In this document: in pieces, positions 26,029 to 34,745 of the stretch
Position numbering within the stretch: position 1 is the first letter of the stretch
How the letters are laid out: every line of letters starts with the position of its first letter
Origin: Dellaglioa algida DSM 15638
Lineage (GTDB): Bacteria > Bacillota > Bacilli > Lactobacillales > Lactobacillaceae
DNA length: 64,000 nt
Assembly (NCBI RefSeq): GCF_001434695.1
Contig: NZ_AZDI01000006.1
Span: 27,331-91,330, forward strand
Direction: 5' to 3'
Program-made: the position numbers and the translations under genes
Notes under the pieces: model-generated
Database searches by the model: none
Seen by the model: only the letters and a program-made list of their open reading frames with translations
What the model was told of the DNA's origin: nothing

Positions 26029-27195
26029 ATGAAAATTGATAAGTTAAAGAACGAATTTAAAGATGTTTACGGCGTGGATGCAGATGCAAGTTATTTCTCA
26101 CCAGGTCGAATTAATTTGATTGGTGAACATACAGATTACAATGGTGGACATGTATTTCCAACGGCCATTACATTAGGCACATATGCAGTTGCAACAAAAC
26201 GTGATGATACAAAGATTAATATCATGTCGAATAATTTTAAAGATAATGGTGTTGTATCATTTGATTTAAGCGATCTATCATACCAAAAAGAACATAATTG
26301 GGTAAATTATCCAAAAGGAATGATTGTTTACTTGCAAGAACAAGGATACGTAATTGATAAAGGATTAGATATTCTTCTTGAAGGTAATATCCCAAATGGT
26401 GCCGGTTTATCATCATCAGCATCAATCGAATTATTGATGGGTGTTATTCTAGAAGATCAATTTAATTTGGATATCGATCGAATTGACCTTGTTAAAACGG
26501 GTATGACGGTAGAAAATAAATTTATCGGTGTTAACTCAGGTATTATGGATCAATTTGCGGTTGGTATGAGTAAAGCAAATCATGCCATCTTATTAGACAC
26601 AAATACGCTTGAGTATGATTTGGTACCAATTGATTTGCAAGACAATGTTATTATTATTATGAACACAAACAAACGTCGTGAATTGGCAGATTCCAAGTAT
26701 AACGAACGACGTAGTGAATGTGAAGCAGCATTAGCATTATTACAAGAAAAAAATGATATTAAATCATTGGGCGACATGGATAATGCAAGTTTTGATCTAG
26801 AAACTTACTTGATTCAAAAAGAAAATCTTTTAAAACGCGCGCGTCATGCAGTTTCAGAAAACCAACGAACAATCATGGCTCAAAAAGCTTTACAAGATAA
26901 AGATTTAGAACGTTTTGGTAAATTAGTTAACGCATCACACGTTTCATTACAGTTTGATTATGAGGTGACAGGTGTTGAATTAGATACGCTTGCCCAAACA
27001 GCTTGGAAACAACCTGGTGTGCTGGGCGCACGAATGACCGGTGCCGGATTTGGTGGCTGTGCAATTGCAATCGTTGCTAAAGATCAAGTTGAAACGTTTG
27101 AAAAAGAAGTTGGACGCATTTACGAAGAAAAAATTGGTTATGCACCAAGTTTCTATTTAGCAGAAATTTCTGATGGCGCAAAAAAACTAGATTAA
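26029..27195 (+). CDS. galK: Galactokinase
   Basis: A 388-residue GHMP kinase that phosphorylates alpha-D-galactose at O1 with ATP, the first committed Leloir step. It shows the galactokinase signature [15 protein letters not shown] (about residues 25-39), the ATP loop [12 protein letters not shown] (about 121-132), and the C-terminal [12 protein letters not shown]. The start is ATG 26029 after GGAGG (26016-26020). The longer frame from 25996 would begin in the -10 box. galT follows 24 bases later. Confidence 0.97.
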   Translation: MKIDKLKNEFKDVYGVDADASYFSPGRINLIGEHTDYNGGHVFPTAITLGTYAVATKRDDTKINIMSNNFKDNGVVSFDLSDLSYQKEHNWVNYPKGMIVYLQEQGYVIDKGLDILLEGNIPNGAGLSSSASIELLMGVILEDQFNLDIDRIDLVKTGMTVENKFIGVNSGIMDQFAVGMSKANHAILLDTNTLEYDLVPIDLQDNVIIIMNTNKRRELADSKYNERRSECEAALALLQEKNDIKSLGDMDNASFDLETYLIQKENLLKRARHAVSENQRTIMAQKALQDKDLERFGKLVNASHVSLQFDYEVTGVELDTLAQTAWKQPGVLGARMTGAGFGGCAIAIVAKDQVETFEKEVGRIYEEKIGYAPSFYLAEISDGAKKLD

Positions 27196-27219
27196 GCATA
27201 AAGAGATAGAGGAAAAAAT

Positions 27220-28704
27220 ATGGATTCTAATCAATTGATTTCAAGATTTGTCGATAAAGTGATTCAGTTTGATCCGATCACTTATTCCATGGATGATAAA
27301 AATTATTTAGTGAACGTTGTTTTGGATTTGGTTGGTGAATCAGAGTTAGAGCTCGATAGACCAGTTGATGATACAATAATCGCCGCTAAAGATGCCTTAC
27401 TTGATTTAGCCATTAAGAATGGAAAAATAAATGAATTAATCGCAGAACAAGATATTCTTGGTGCTAAATTAATGGATTTGGTTACACCAATTCCAAGTCA
27501 TGTTAATAAAAGATTCTGGGATTTGTATGCAAAAGATCCGGAGGCTGCGCTGGCATATTTCTATGAATTGAGCCAAGCCAATGATTACATTAAAGTGGCC
27601 GCTATTGCTAAAAATATTGCTTATCAGGTACCGACGAATTATGGTGATCTAGAGATTACGATTAATTTATCTAAACCTGAAAAAGATCCAAAGCAAATTG
27701 CATTAGCGAAAACCATGAAGCAAACAGGTTATCCTAAGTGTCAATTATGCATGGAAAATGAGGGTTATGCCGGGAGAGTAGATTTTCCAGCCCGTCGTAA
27801 TCATCGAATCGTACGCTTTGATTTAGGCAAAGCGACGTGGGGATTTCAATACTCACCCTATGCTTATTTTAAAGAACATTCAATTTTTCTAGATGAGAAA
27901 CATGAGCCAATGGTGATTAACAAGAAAACATTTGAAGATCTGTTACAAATTGTTGGGAAATTTCCTGGCTATTTTGCCGGAAGTAATGCCGATTTGCCGA
28001 TTGTTGGTGGATCAATTTTAACGCATGAACATTATCAAGGTGGGCGTCATGATTTTCCAATGGCCAAAGCGCCAATCAGCCAAACCATGCATTTTGTCGG
28101 CTTTGATGATATTCAGGCGGGAATTGTAAAATGGCCAATGTCAGTCATCCGTTTAAATGGAAAAGATCCAGAACGGTTAGTTGATTTGGCAGCAAAAGTT
28201 CTGACTTCTTGGCAAAAATATAGCGATAACGACGCGCAAATTATAGCTAAGGATACCGATGGGACACCACACCATACGGTAACGCCAATTGCCAGAATGC
28301 GTGATGATCGTTATGAATTAGATTTAGTTTTACGAGATAATCAAACGTCTAATGAATTTCCTGATGGTATTTATCATCCGCATGCCGATGTACAACATAT
28401 TAAAAAAGAGAATATCGGTTTGATTGAAGTTATGGGATTAGCTATCTTGCCACCACGTTTAAAAACTGAAATGGCAGAAGTTGAAAAATACTTGATTGAT
28501 CAACCAAATGAAATTGCAGCGTATCACCAAACGTGGGCCGATGAGATTAAACGAGAAAATGCGGTAATCTCTGAAGAAACAGTTGGTACAGTTGTACAAA
28601 ATGAAGTCGGAAAAGTCTTTATGCGTGTTCTGGAAGACGCCGGCGTTTATAAACAAGATGCTCATGGACAGGACGCATTTGTTAAGTTTATTGAACAAGT
28701 TTAG
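27220..28704 (+). CDS. galT: Galactose-1-phosphate uridylyltransferase, type 2
   Basis: A 494-residue UDP-glucose-hexose-1-phosphate uridylyltransferase of the long Firmicute (GalT2) type. Landmarks are TGYPKCQLCMENEGYAGR, the THEHYQGGRHDFPM histidine region and ARMRDDRYELDLVLRDN. It exchanges UMP between UDP-glucose and galactose-1-phosphate. It follows galK in one operon. No galE or galM lies in the window, so the epimerase must be encoded elsewhere. Confidence 0.96.
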   Translation: MDSNQLISRFVDKVIQFDPITYSMDDKNYLVNVVLDLVGESELELDRPVDDTIIAAKDALLDLAIKNGKINELIAEQDILGAKLMDLVTPIPSHVNKRFWDLYAKDPEAALAYFYELSQANDYIKVAAIAKNIAYQVPTNYGDLEITINLSKPEKDPKQIALAKTMKQTGYPKCQLCMENEGYAGRVDFPARRNHRIVRFDLGKATWGFQYSPYAYFKEHSIFLDEKHEPMVINKKTFEDLLQIVGKFPGYFAGSNADLPIVGGSILTHEHYQGGRHDFPMAKAPISQTMHFVGFDDIQAGIVKWPMSVIRLNGKDPERLVDLAAKVLTSWQKYSDNDAQIIAKDTDGTPHHTVTPIARMRDDRYELDLVLRDNQTSNEFPDGIYHPHADVQHIKKENIGLIEVMGLAILPPRLKTEMAEVEKYLIDQPNEIAAYHQTWADEIKRENAVISEETVGTVVQNEVGKVFMRVLEDAGVYKQDAHGQDAFVKFIEQV

Positions 28705-29002
28705 AAGTAAATACAACTTATTGGTCAGAATAGAAGAAGAACAGCAGGTTTGGCGAACGACTACCAAATTTACTATTCTTTTTTATTTTAAATTAAAATT
28801 GGCGTAAAAATTTAATCTTAATTTAATGAATAAGAGATTAATAGACGGGATGGTTACTAGTCTTAATGATGAAACGGGTATTAGAGATGAAGGATAAAAT
28901 AGAATATTCCATTCTTGGCACACTGTGGTAAAATAAGGTATATATTATTCTAATCTAAAGGTCGATGTATAAAAGACGATCGAAAAATTCTTGGAGGAAT
29001 AA
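28705..29002 (+). other. Intergenic region between galT and the second Mga-like gene
   Basis: No credible gene. A weak terminator may lie at 28720-28784: TTGGTCAGAATAG pairs loosely with CTATTCT and ACCAA, with TTTTTTA behind. Further on, TGG at 28926-28928 with TAAAAT (28929-28934) is an extended -10 matching that of the first Mga-like gene. TTGGCA (28915-28920) with TATATA (28939-28944) is an alternative. I cannot choose between the two. Confidence 0.45.
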
Positions 29003-30484
29003 ATGTACAAGAAAGATATATTAGATCGACAAGAGTTCCTGATGTGCGAAATTATTGAATTGTTATCGTTAGATCAACGCGGATTATCAAGAAAAGCAAT
29101 CTGTGATCGATTAAATGTCTCAAATACGGCATTACGGGTCGCGCTACAACAATTGGATGATGAATTTAATTCAGGCGATGAGCCCTTCATGATTATTAAA
29201 AAGAATAACGTTCAATTCGTTGGACGAGGTAAAATTAATTTTTATGAAACGATTTATCGATATGTTCAAGAATCAATAAATTATCAAATATTAATGGCGT
29301 TTTATCATAATGAGAACAATAGTGTCGACAATTTAAGCCTTAGTTTGAACGTCAGTGAATCTTCTATCTTTAGAAGAATCAAACAATTAAATAAATTATT
29401 AGCTGAGTTTGATATTCAAATTGCGCATGGTGAAATGGTGGGTAGCGAAATACAAATCAGATTCTTTTATTATTCATTATTTTTAGCAACAGATTTTAAC
29501 TTTGATGACACGTTAGAAGCCGGTGTTATTGTCGAATATATTAAGTTATTTGAAAAATATTTTGATTTCAACGTTAATGATAGTAATTTAATGAGAATAA
29601 AAATCTGGATGAAGGTCAGTGTCCAAAGAATGATGGGAAAGAATCGAGATAACTGGTTAATCTCTGATGTTCTAGAAGACATGATTTCAAATAATTCGTT
29701 GTTTGATCAAGTTGAAGAAAAGATGAATGATGTTTACGTACAGTTCTCAAATAAAATTGATATTCATTTTGAGAGTGCCTTATTGTACGCGTGGACAGCT
29801 GCGTTCGTTCCAGTACCTTCGACAACGTACTTGTCTCGCGATTTTATTGCCGTTAATCGAGAGAATAATACGAAGTTACAACAAGCCGTTGCGTACTTGG
29901 AACAAGGATTTGAATCTAAGTTGGACATTAAAATTGGTGGCGGGGATGTTAGTGATTCGCTATACCCAATTTGTGCCGAGGCATTTTGTTTTCGAGGAAC
30001 AATGGACGCCGTAGGGACTTACATGATGGATGGTTATCGAGAAAAATATTCCAACGATTTAGTGAGACAAAATGTGGTGGATGCCATGGATGAATTAATT
30101 GAAAGTCCACAGTTGTCTAAGGAATGGTCAGATTTTTATCGCCACTTCAGGCAACCATTTAGTAATAAAATTATTGAAATATTTAGTGCTAAACTCCTTG
30201 AAAAAGAAAAAATGTTAACACTTGGAATTGATTTGAATGCGAATGAACGTGTTAAGGAACTATTTGTTAGGAATACGAGTCAAGAGCTGAACTTAAATCT
30301 ACGGGCTAATGTGAGTGTATATGACTCTAGTCGCCGCTACGACATGGTCGTGACTAATTTTATGGATAAAAATTACAAAAATAGCGCACTTGCTAAATAT
30401 GTGATTACGGCGTTAGGACTTGATAGCGACTTACCAGAAATAGAAAGAAGCTTATTGGACGTAACTAGAAAGCACTATCAGTAA
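29003..30484 (+). CDS. Mga-like helix-turn-helix regulator, copy 2
   Basis: A 493-residue close paralogue of the gene at 14050, collinear from MYKKxILDxQE to the C-terminus. It keeps both helix-turn-helix regions (LSRKAICDRLNVSNTALRVALQQLDDEF; LNVSESSIFRRIKQLN), the shared stretch YFDFNVNDS and the EIIB-like tail (VSVYDSSRRYDMVVTNFMDKNY). GGAGG (28993-28997) is five bases before the ATG, exactly as in copy 1. The two copies bracket the mannosidase-gal segment. Targets are unknown. Confidence 0.8.
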   Translation: MYKKDILDRQEFLMCEIIELLSLDQRGLSRKAICDRLNVSNTALRVALQQLDDEFNSGDEPFMIIKKNNVQFVGRGKINFYETIYRYVQESINYQILMAFYHNENNSVDNLSLSLNVSESSIFRRIKQLNKLLAEFDIQIAHGEMVGSEIQIRFFYYSLFLATDFNFDDTLEAGVIVEYIKLFEKYFDFNVNDSNLMRIKIWMKVSVQRMMGKNRDNWLISDVLEDMISNNSLFDQVEEKMNDVYVQFSNKIDIHFESALLYAWTAAFVPVPSTTYLSRDFIAVNRENNTKLQQAVAYLEQGFESKLDIKIGGGDVSDSLYPICAEAFCFRGTMDAVGTYMMDGYREKYSNDLVRQNVVDAMDELIESPQLSKEWSDFYRHFRQPFSNKIIEIFSAKLLEKEKMLTLGIDLNANERVKELFVRNTSQELNLNLRANVSVYDSSRRYDMVVTNFMDKNYKNSALAKYVITALGLDSDLPEIERSLLDVTRKHYQ

Positions 30485-30583
30485 AAATGAAATGGCGTTT
30501 TTTTTTGATAGTACAACCTATAGTGTTTTCGTTATACTTTATCACATAGAGTATTAACAAGAGATATTCGTGGGGGATTTCTT

Positions 30584-30640
30584 TTGCACCAATTGCTACA
30601 CAGTGTCGAAAATGGGAAAACAGTCATTTATTGTAAATAG
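30584..30640 (+). CDS. Possible 18-residue peptide
   Basis: TTG 30584 follows GTGGGGGAT and opens MHQLLHSVENGKTVIYCK, ending at TAG 30638-30640, three bases before a strong terminator. The ribosome-like site and tight terminator suggest a small independent transcript of the region 30550-30683. It is polar rather than signal-like. It may equally be an untranslated small RNA. No homologue is recognised. Confidence 0.3.
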   Translation: MHQLLHSVENGKTVIYCK

Positions 30641-30642
30641 AG

Positions 30643-30683
30643 AAAAGACGATTATAATTTAACGATTATAATCGTCTTTTTTT
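30643..30683 (+). terminator. Terminator before the pseudouridine synthase
   Basis: AAAAGACGATTATAAT (30643-30658) pairs perfectly with ATTATAATCGTCTTTT (30665-30680), with a 6-base loop and seven T. Confidence 0.92.
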
Positions 30684-30746
30684 ATGCGTTGATAAGTGTG
30701 ATAAGATAGAGAATAAACGCTATGACGAGAAATGAAGGATGACAAT

Positions 30747-31625
30747 ATGCAATTTACGCTAACAAACAACGGTGAAGGTACAATTAGTTTAAGAAAATTT
30801 TTGATTGAGGTTGGCGTTAGTAAACGATTAATCGCTAGAATTAAACAAGGTGAAGGACAAGTTCGTGTCAATCAAAAAAATGAATATTGGGATTATCAAT
30901 TGATTGACGGTGACGAAGTTGTACTAACATTGCCTGAAGAACCTGATAATGATGCCATTCATGCAAGTGACGAACCATTAAATATTGTTTTCGAAGATGA
31001 AAACTGGTTAGTAGTTGATAAACCAGCTGGTATGGTAACTGTTCCGGGACCCTCAAATGAAGATACAACGTTGGTTAACCGCGTTAAAGGCCATTTAATT
31101 GCTACAGGTTCAAGTAGCTTGGTACCGCACGTTATCACACGCCTAGATCGATTTACAAGTGGTCTTGTCTTATTGGCTAAACATGGTTTTGCGCACAGCT
31201 TAATTGCTGCTCAACTAAGTAATGGCCAATTAGAGAAATCATACTTAGCAATCGTTGCGGGTGACGTTAAAAGTGATCAAGGCGATATTAAAGAACCAAT
31301 CGGTAAAAAAGAAGGCGAAATCCGTCGTTCAGTTATGGCCGAAGGTAAAGCTTCAGAAACAACATACAAAGTTGTGACAAGATTTCCAGACTATACGCTA
31401 GTTGACGTAAAATTAGTCACTGGTCGTACGCACCAAATTCGTGTTCATTTTGATTTTATTCACCATGCTTTGGTAGGGGATGAATTGTACGATGGCCCAA
31501 TGGATAAAGGGATTGAAAGACAAGCATTACATGCGGCAAAATTAAGTTTTGAAGATCCGTTTACCGGAAAAAAATTGGCCTTTGAATCTGAACTTCCAGA
31601 TGACATGGCGCGCTTGCTAAAATAG
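30747..31625 (+). CDS. RluA-family pseudouridine synthase
   Basis: A 292-residue RNA pseudouridine synthase. An N-terminal S4-like domain (SLRKFLIEVGVSKRLIARIKQGEGQVRVN, about residues 13-41) precedes the catalytic domain with the RLD motif in HVITRLDRFTSGL (catalytic Asp) and the later LVTGRTHQIRVHF. Family members modify 23S rRNA or tRNA uridines; which one is not evident. ATG 30747 is chosen since AAGGA lies seven bases before it. The open frame from 30732 would begin before that site. It stands alone, upstream of murA. Confidence 0.9.
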   Translation: MQFTLTNNGEGTISLRKFLIEVGVSKRLIARIKQGEGQVRVNQKNEYWDYQLIDGDEVVLTLPEEPDNDAIHASDEPLNIVFEDENWLVVDKPAGMVTVPGPSNEDTTLVNRVKGHLIATGSSSLVPHVITRLDRFTSGLVLLAKHGFAHSLIAAQLSNGQLEKSYLAIVAGDVKSDQGDIKEPIGKKEGEIRRSVMAEGKASETTYKVVTRFPDYTLVDVKLVTGRTHQIRVHFDFIHHALVGDELYDGPMDKGIERQALHAAKLSFEDPFTGKKLAFESELPDDMARLLK

Positions 31626-31705
31626 TAATCCAAGATTATTTATTTGGATAAAGTGATGAATTAGTATTGTATTTAGTTAGCTTTTTCTTTATTATTAATT
31701 ATAGT

Positions 31706-31711
31706 TATAAT
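31706..31711 (+). promoter_or_regulatory. -10 box upstream of murA
   Basis: A perfect TATAAT 37 bases before the murA start. The -35 region is AT-rich with no clear TTGACA. Confidence 0.5.
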
Positions 31712-31747
31712 TAATTTGTGAAAGCACTTTAAGTGAGGAAATAATAG

Positions 31748-33013
31748 ATGAAAAAGATGATTATTCGAGGTGGTAAAAAACTGTCCGGTGAAGTAATAAT
31801 CGGTGGCGCAAAGAATAGCACCGTCGCACTGATTCCTGCGGCTATTCTTGCGGATACACCTGTGCACTTTGACAGTGTCCCCGATATTTTAGATGTACAT
31901 AACTTAATGAAAATACTAGATCAAATGAATGTTAAATCTGAATTCAACGAAGGTAACTTAACGGTTGATCCAACGATGATTAAAGACGAACCTTTACCCG
32001 GTGGCGCTATTAAAAGCTTAAGGGCTTCATACTACTTTATGGGTGCTTTATTGGGTCGTTTTGGACGCGCTATTGTTGGATTTCCTGGTGGAGATAATAT
32101 TGGGCCTCGTCCAATTGATCAACATATTAAGGGATTTAAGGCGCTTGGCGCTGAGGTTATTGAGGAAGATGATGCTGTCATTATTACGAGTGGCCCCGAA
32201 GGATTAAAGGGCGCTCGTATTTTCATGGATCTTGTTTCAGTTGGTGCAACCATTAATATTTTATTGGCTGCCGTTCGTGCAAAAGGAACAACTGTTATTG
32301 AAAATGCCGCAAAAGAACCCGAGATTATTGATATTGCGACATTTTTAAATAACATGGGCGCACATATTCGTGGTGCCGGAACTGGCGAAATTAGAATTCA
32401 AGGTGTTGATAGCTTAAGAGCAGTCAATACGCACACTATTATTCCAGATCGTATTGAAGCAGGGACGTATTTATCACTTGCTGCAGCAATGGGTGAGGGC
32501 GTATTGGTTAAAAATGTTATCACGGAGCATTTAGATTCATTTTTGGCTAAACTCAGTGAGATGGGTGTTACATTTAAGGTGAACGAAGACAGTATCTTTG
32601 TTCCCGGCGGTGACGAAATCATCCCAATTGAAGTAACAACTTCACCTTACCCAGGCTTTGCGACTGATTTACAACAGCCAATTACCGCAGTTATGATTAA
32701 AGCTGCAGGAGAGAGCCGAATTGTTGATACACTTTATCCTGAGCGAATTAAACACATCCCAGAAATGCAACGAATGGGCGTTAAAATTGAATCAAAAGAT
32801 GGCGTTATTCGAATCAACCAATCGACTGAGTTAACGGGTCAAACAGTTTATGCCGATGAAATTCGAGCGGGTGCTGCTTTACTTGAGGTCGCTTTAATGA
32901 CTAATGGTACAACTGTGATTGAAAAAGCTGAAAATATCTTACGTGGATATGATTGTGTTGTCAAGAAGATGACAAATTTATCCGCTGATGTTGAAATTAT
33001 TGACGAAGATTAG
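31748..33013 (+). CDS. murA: UDP-N-acetylglucosamine 1-carboxyvinyltransferase with Asp at the catalytic Cys position
   Basis: A 421-residue MurA/MurZ enzyme. It adds enolpyruvate from PEP to UDP-GlcNAc, the first committed step of peptidoglycan synthesis. The KNS motif (GGAKNSTVALIP, about 19-30), RASYYFMGALLGRFG (about 92-106) and IPDRIEAGTYL are conserved. The active-site loop reads PGGDNIGPRP, with Asp116 (GAT at 32093-32095) where most MurA proteins have the Cys alkylated by fosfomycin. Cys-to-Asp enzymes in other bacteria remain active but fosfomycin-insensitive. rho follows after eight bases. A second MurA may exist elsewhere, as in many Firmicutes. Confidence 0.95.
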   Translation: MKKMIIRGGKKLSGEVIIGGAKNSTVALIPAAILADTPVHFDSVPDILDVHNLMKILDQMNVKSEFNEGNLTVDPTMIKDEPLPGGAIKSLRASYYFMGALLGRFGRAIVGFPGGDNIGPRPIDQHIKGFKALGAEVIEEDDAVIITSGPEGLKGARIFMDLVSVGATINILLAAVRAKGTTVIENAAKEPEIIDIATFLNNMGAHIRGAGTGEIRIQGVDSLRAVNTHTIIPDRIEAGTYLSLAAAMGEGVLVKNVITEHLDSFLAKLSEMGVTFKVNEDSIFVPGGDEIIPIEVTTSPYPGFATDLQQPITAVMIKAAGESRIVDTLYPERIKHIPEMQRMGVKIESKDGVIRINQSTELTGQTVYADEIRAGAALLEVALMTNGTTVIEKAENILRGYDCVVKKMTNLSADVEIIDED

Positions 33014-33021
33014 GTGATTAA

Positions 33022-34287
33022 ATGAGCGATTTTTTGACAATGGGCGAATTGAAAGATAAAACGCTTAAAGAAATATATGGGTACGCCCAAGAATATAAAA
33101 TACAATATTATAGCCAAATGAACAAAAAAGAGTTGTCTTTGGCTATTTTAAGGGCCCAAGCGAAGAAACAAGGATTCATTTTAATGGAGGGTGTCTTAGA
33201 CATCATTCCTAATCAAGATGGATTCGGTTTTTTGCGTCCAATTAACTATGGACCATCGCAAGAGGATATTTATATTTCCGCTTCTCAAATTAACCGATTT
33301 AATTTAAGAAATGGTGACTTGGTTGGCGGGAAAGCTCGGCCACCAAAACCAAATGAACGTTATTATGGGCTAATGCATGTGGATACGGTAAATGGCAAGA
33401 ACCCAGAAGAAGCGAAGGAACGTCCGCATTTTCCGGCATTAACACCGTTATATCCTGATCGACAATTGAAGTTAGAAACAACGAGTCAAAATCTTTCAAC
33501 ACGGTTGACTGATTTATTTGCGCCAATTGGTTTTGGTCAACGTGGGTTAATTGTGGCGCCACCTAAGGCCGGTAAAACGACTTTACTCAAGGAAATCGCT
33601 CAAGGAATTACTGAGAATCATCCTGAAGTGAAATTAATTGTGCTACTAATTGATGAACGTCCTGAAGAAGTGACTGATTTGGAACGGTCGATTAAGGGCG
33701 ATGTTGTCTCGTCAACGTTTGATCAACAACCTGAAAATCACGCGCGCGTTTCTGAGTTAGTTTTAGAGCGTGCTATGAGATTGGTGGAAGATAAACAAGA
33801 TGTTGTTATCTTGATGGATTCAGTGACTCGTTTAGCCAGGGCCTACAACTTAACGATTCCGCCAAGCGGTCGAACGTTGTCTGGTGGTATTGATCCGGCA
33901 GCATTTTATCGACCAAAAAAATTCTTTGGAGCCGCACGCAATATTGAAGAGGGCGGTAGTTTAACGATTCTAGGAACTGCTTTGGTTGATACTGGTAGTC
34001 GAATGGATGATGTTATTTATGAAGAGTTCAAAGGGACTGGTAATATGGAATTACAACTCTCGAGAGAACTTTCAGAACGTCGGATTTTCCCCGCTGTTGA
34101 TTTAAAGAAATCAAGTACGCGTAAGGAAGAATTATTGTTATCTAAGAAGACCATCGAAGATTTATGGCAGATTAGAAAGACAATGACTGGAGATTCGTTG
34201 GGTGCAACAGAACGCGTTATCCAAAGAATGAAAAAAACAAAAAATAATGCTGAATTTTTAAATGGGTTAACAAAAACGAGCAAATAA
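33022..34287 (+). CDS. rho: Transcription termination factor Rho
   Basis: A 421-residue hexameric RNA helicase that ends transcription of untranslated RNA. The N-terminal Rho domain ([19 protein letters not shown]) and the cold-shock-like RNA-binding domain ([15 protein letters not shown]) precede the ATPase. The ATPase shows Walker [17 protein letters not shown] and the R-loop [28 protein letters not shown] leads the ATG 33022. It is co-transcribed with murA, and its own terminator is not obvious. rpmE2 has its own promoter. Confidence 0.97.
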   Translation: MSDFLTMGELKDKTLKEIYGYAQEYKIQYYSQMNKKELSLAILRAQAKKQGFILMEGVLDIIPNQDGFGFLRPINYGPSQEDIYISASQINRFNLRNGDLVGGKARPPKPNERYYGLMHVDTVNGKNPEEAKERPHFPALTPLYPDRQLKLETTSQNLSTRLTDLFAPIGFGQRGLIVAPPKAGKTTLLKEIAQGITENHPEVKLIVLLIDERPEEVTDLERSIKGDVVSSTFDQQPENHARVSELVLERAMRLVEDKQDVVILMDSVTRLARAYNLTIPPSGRTLSGGIDPAAFYRPKKFFGAARNIEEGGSLTILGTALVDTGSRMDDVIYEEFKGTGNMELQLSRELSERRIFPAVDLKKSSTRKEELLLSKKTIEDLWQIRKTMTGDSLGATERVIQRMKKTKNNAEFLNGLTKTSK

Positions 34288-34294
34288 AAATTAA

Positions 34295-34393
34295 TTGTAA
34301 AACGAGTTCATTCATGTTAAAATTGTGCATGTTGCAATATAAAGAATAACTCTAATCCAGCAGATGGATTAGGGCAAAGGAGAATACTTACTT
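34295..34393 (+). promoter_or_regulatory. rpmE2 promoter and leader with small hairpin
   Basis: TTGTAA (34295-34300), a 17-base spacer, then TGT plus TAAAAT (34318-34323). The leader of about 65 bases contains CTAATCC (34352-34358) pairing with GGATTAG (34366-34372), ending just before the AAAGGAG ribosome site. Leaders of bL31 genes can be autoregulatory; that this one is so is inference. Confidence 0.7.
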
Positions 34394-34657
34394 ATGAAAA
34401 AAGAAATCCATCCAGATTACCACGAAGTTGTATTTATGGATACTACTTCAGGTTACAAATTTATTTCAGGTTCAACAAAACATTCAGAAGAAACAGTTGA
34501 AATGGAAGATGGCAAATCATACCCATTGATTCGTGTCGAAATTTCATCGGATTCACATCCATTCTATACTGGACGTCAAAAATTCACGCAAGCCGATGGC
34601 CGTGTGGATCGTTTCAACAAGAAATATGGTCTTGCAGACGCAAACGCTGCAAAGTAA
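34394..34657 (+). CDS. rpmE2: Ribosomal protein bL31, type B
   Basis: An 87-residue bL31 starting [16 protein letters not shown], with the type-B insertion and the closing [26 protein letters not shown]. It has no cysteines, so it is the zinc-independent form that Firmicutes use when zinc is scarce, or as their only copy. Strong ribosome site AAAGGAG. It follows rho but has its own promoter and terminator. Confidence 0.97.
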   Translation: MKKEIHPDYHEVVFMDTTSGYKFISGSTKHSEETVEMEDGKSYPLIRVEISSDSHPFYTGRQKFTQADGRVDRFNKKYGLADANAAK

Positions 34658-34670
34658 GAACTATTTCAAA

Positions 34671-34701
34671 AGGAGGAAGTCTATTGGCTTTCTCTTTTTT
34701 T
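34671..34701 (+). terminator. Terminator after rpmE2
   Basis: GAGGAAG (34673-34679) pairs with CTTTCTC (34688-34694), one wobble, followed by seven T. Confidence 0.75.
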
Positions 34702-34708
34702 GTACAAA

Positions 34709-34745
34709 AAAATAGTAATATCCTTTTTAAGGACATTACTATTTT
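34709..34745 (-). terminator. Terminator of the MFS gene
   Basis: A 17-base stem with one A/C mismatch (34709-34725 with 34729-34745), overlapping the end of the reverse MFS gene and reading into T on the minus strand. Confidence 0.8.

Noticed and set aside
28459..28807. Reverse 102-residue and forward 74-residue frames at the galT end
   Set aside because: They overlap the conserved C-terminus of galT in other frames and have no ribosome sites or recognisable sequence.
30475..30515. ACTATCA / TGATAGT hairpin after the second Mga-like gene as a terminator
   Set aside because: The T tract lies inside the loop rather than after the stem, so it does not fit an intrinsic terminator.
31715..31731. 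cre-like GTGAAAGCACTTTAA before murA
   Set aside because: The central CG is missing (CA), and a housekeeping wall gene is not an expected CcpA target.
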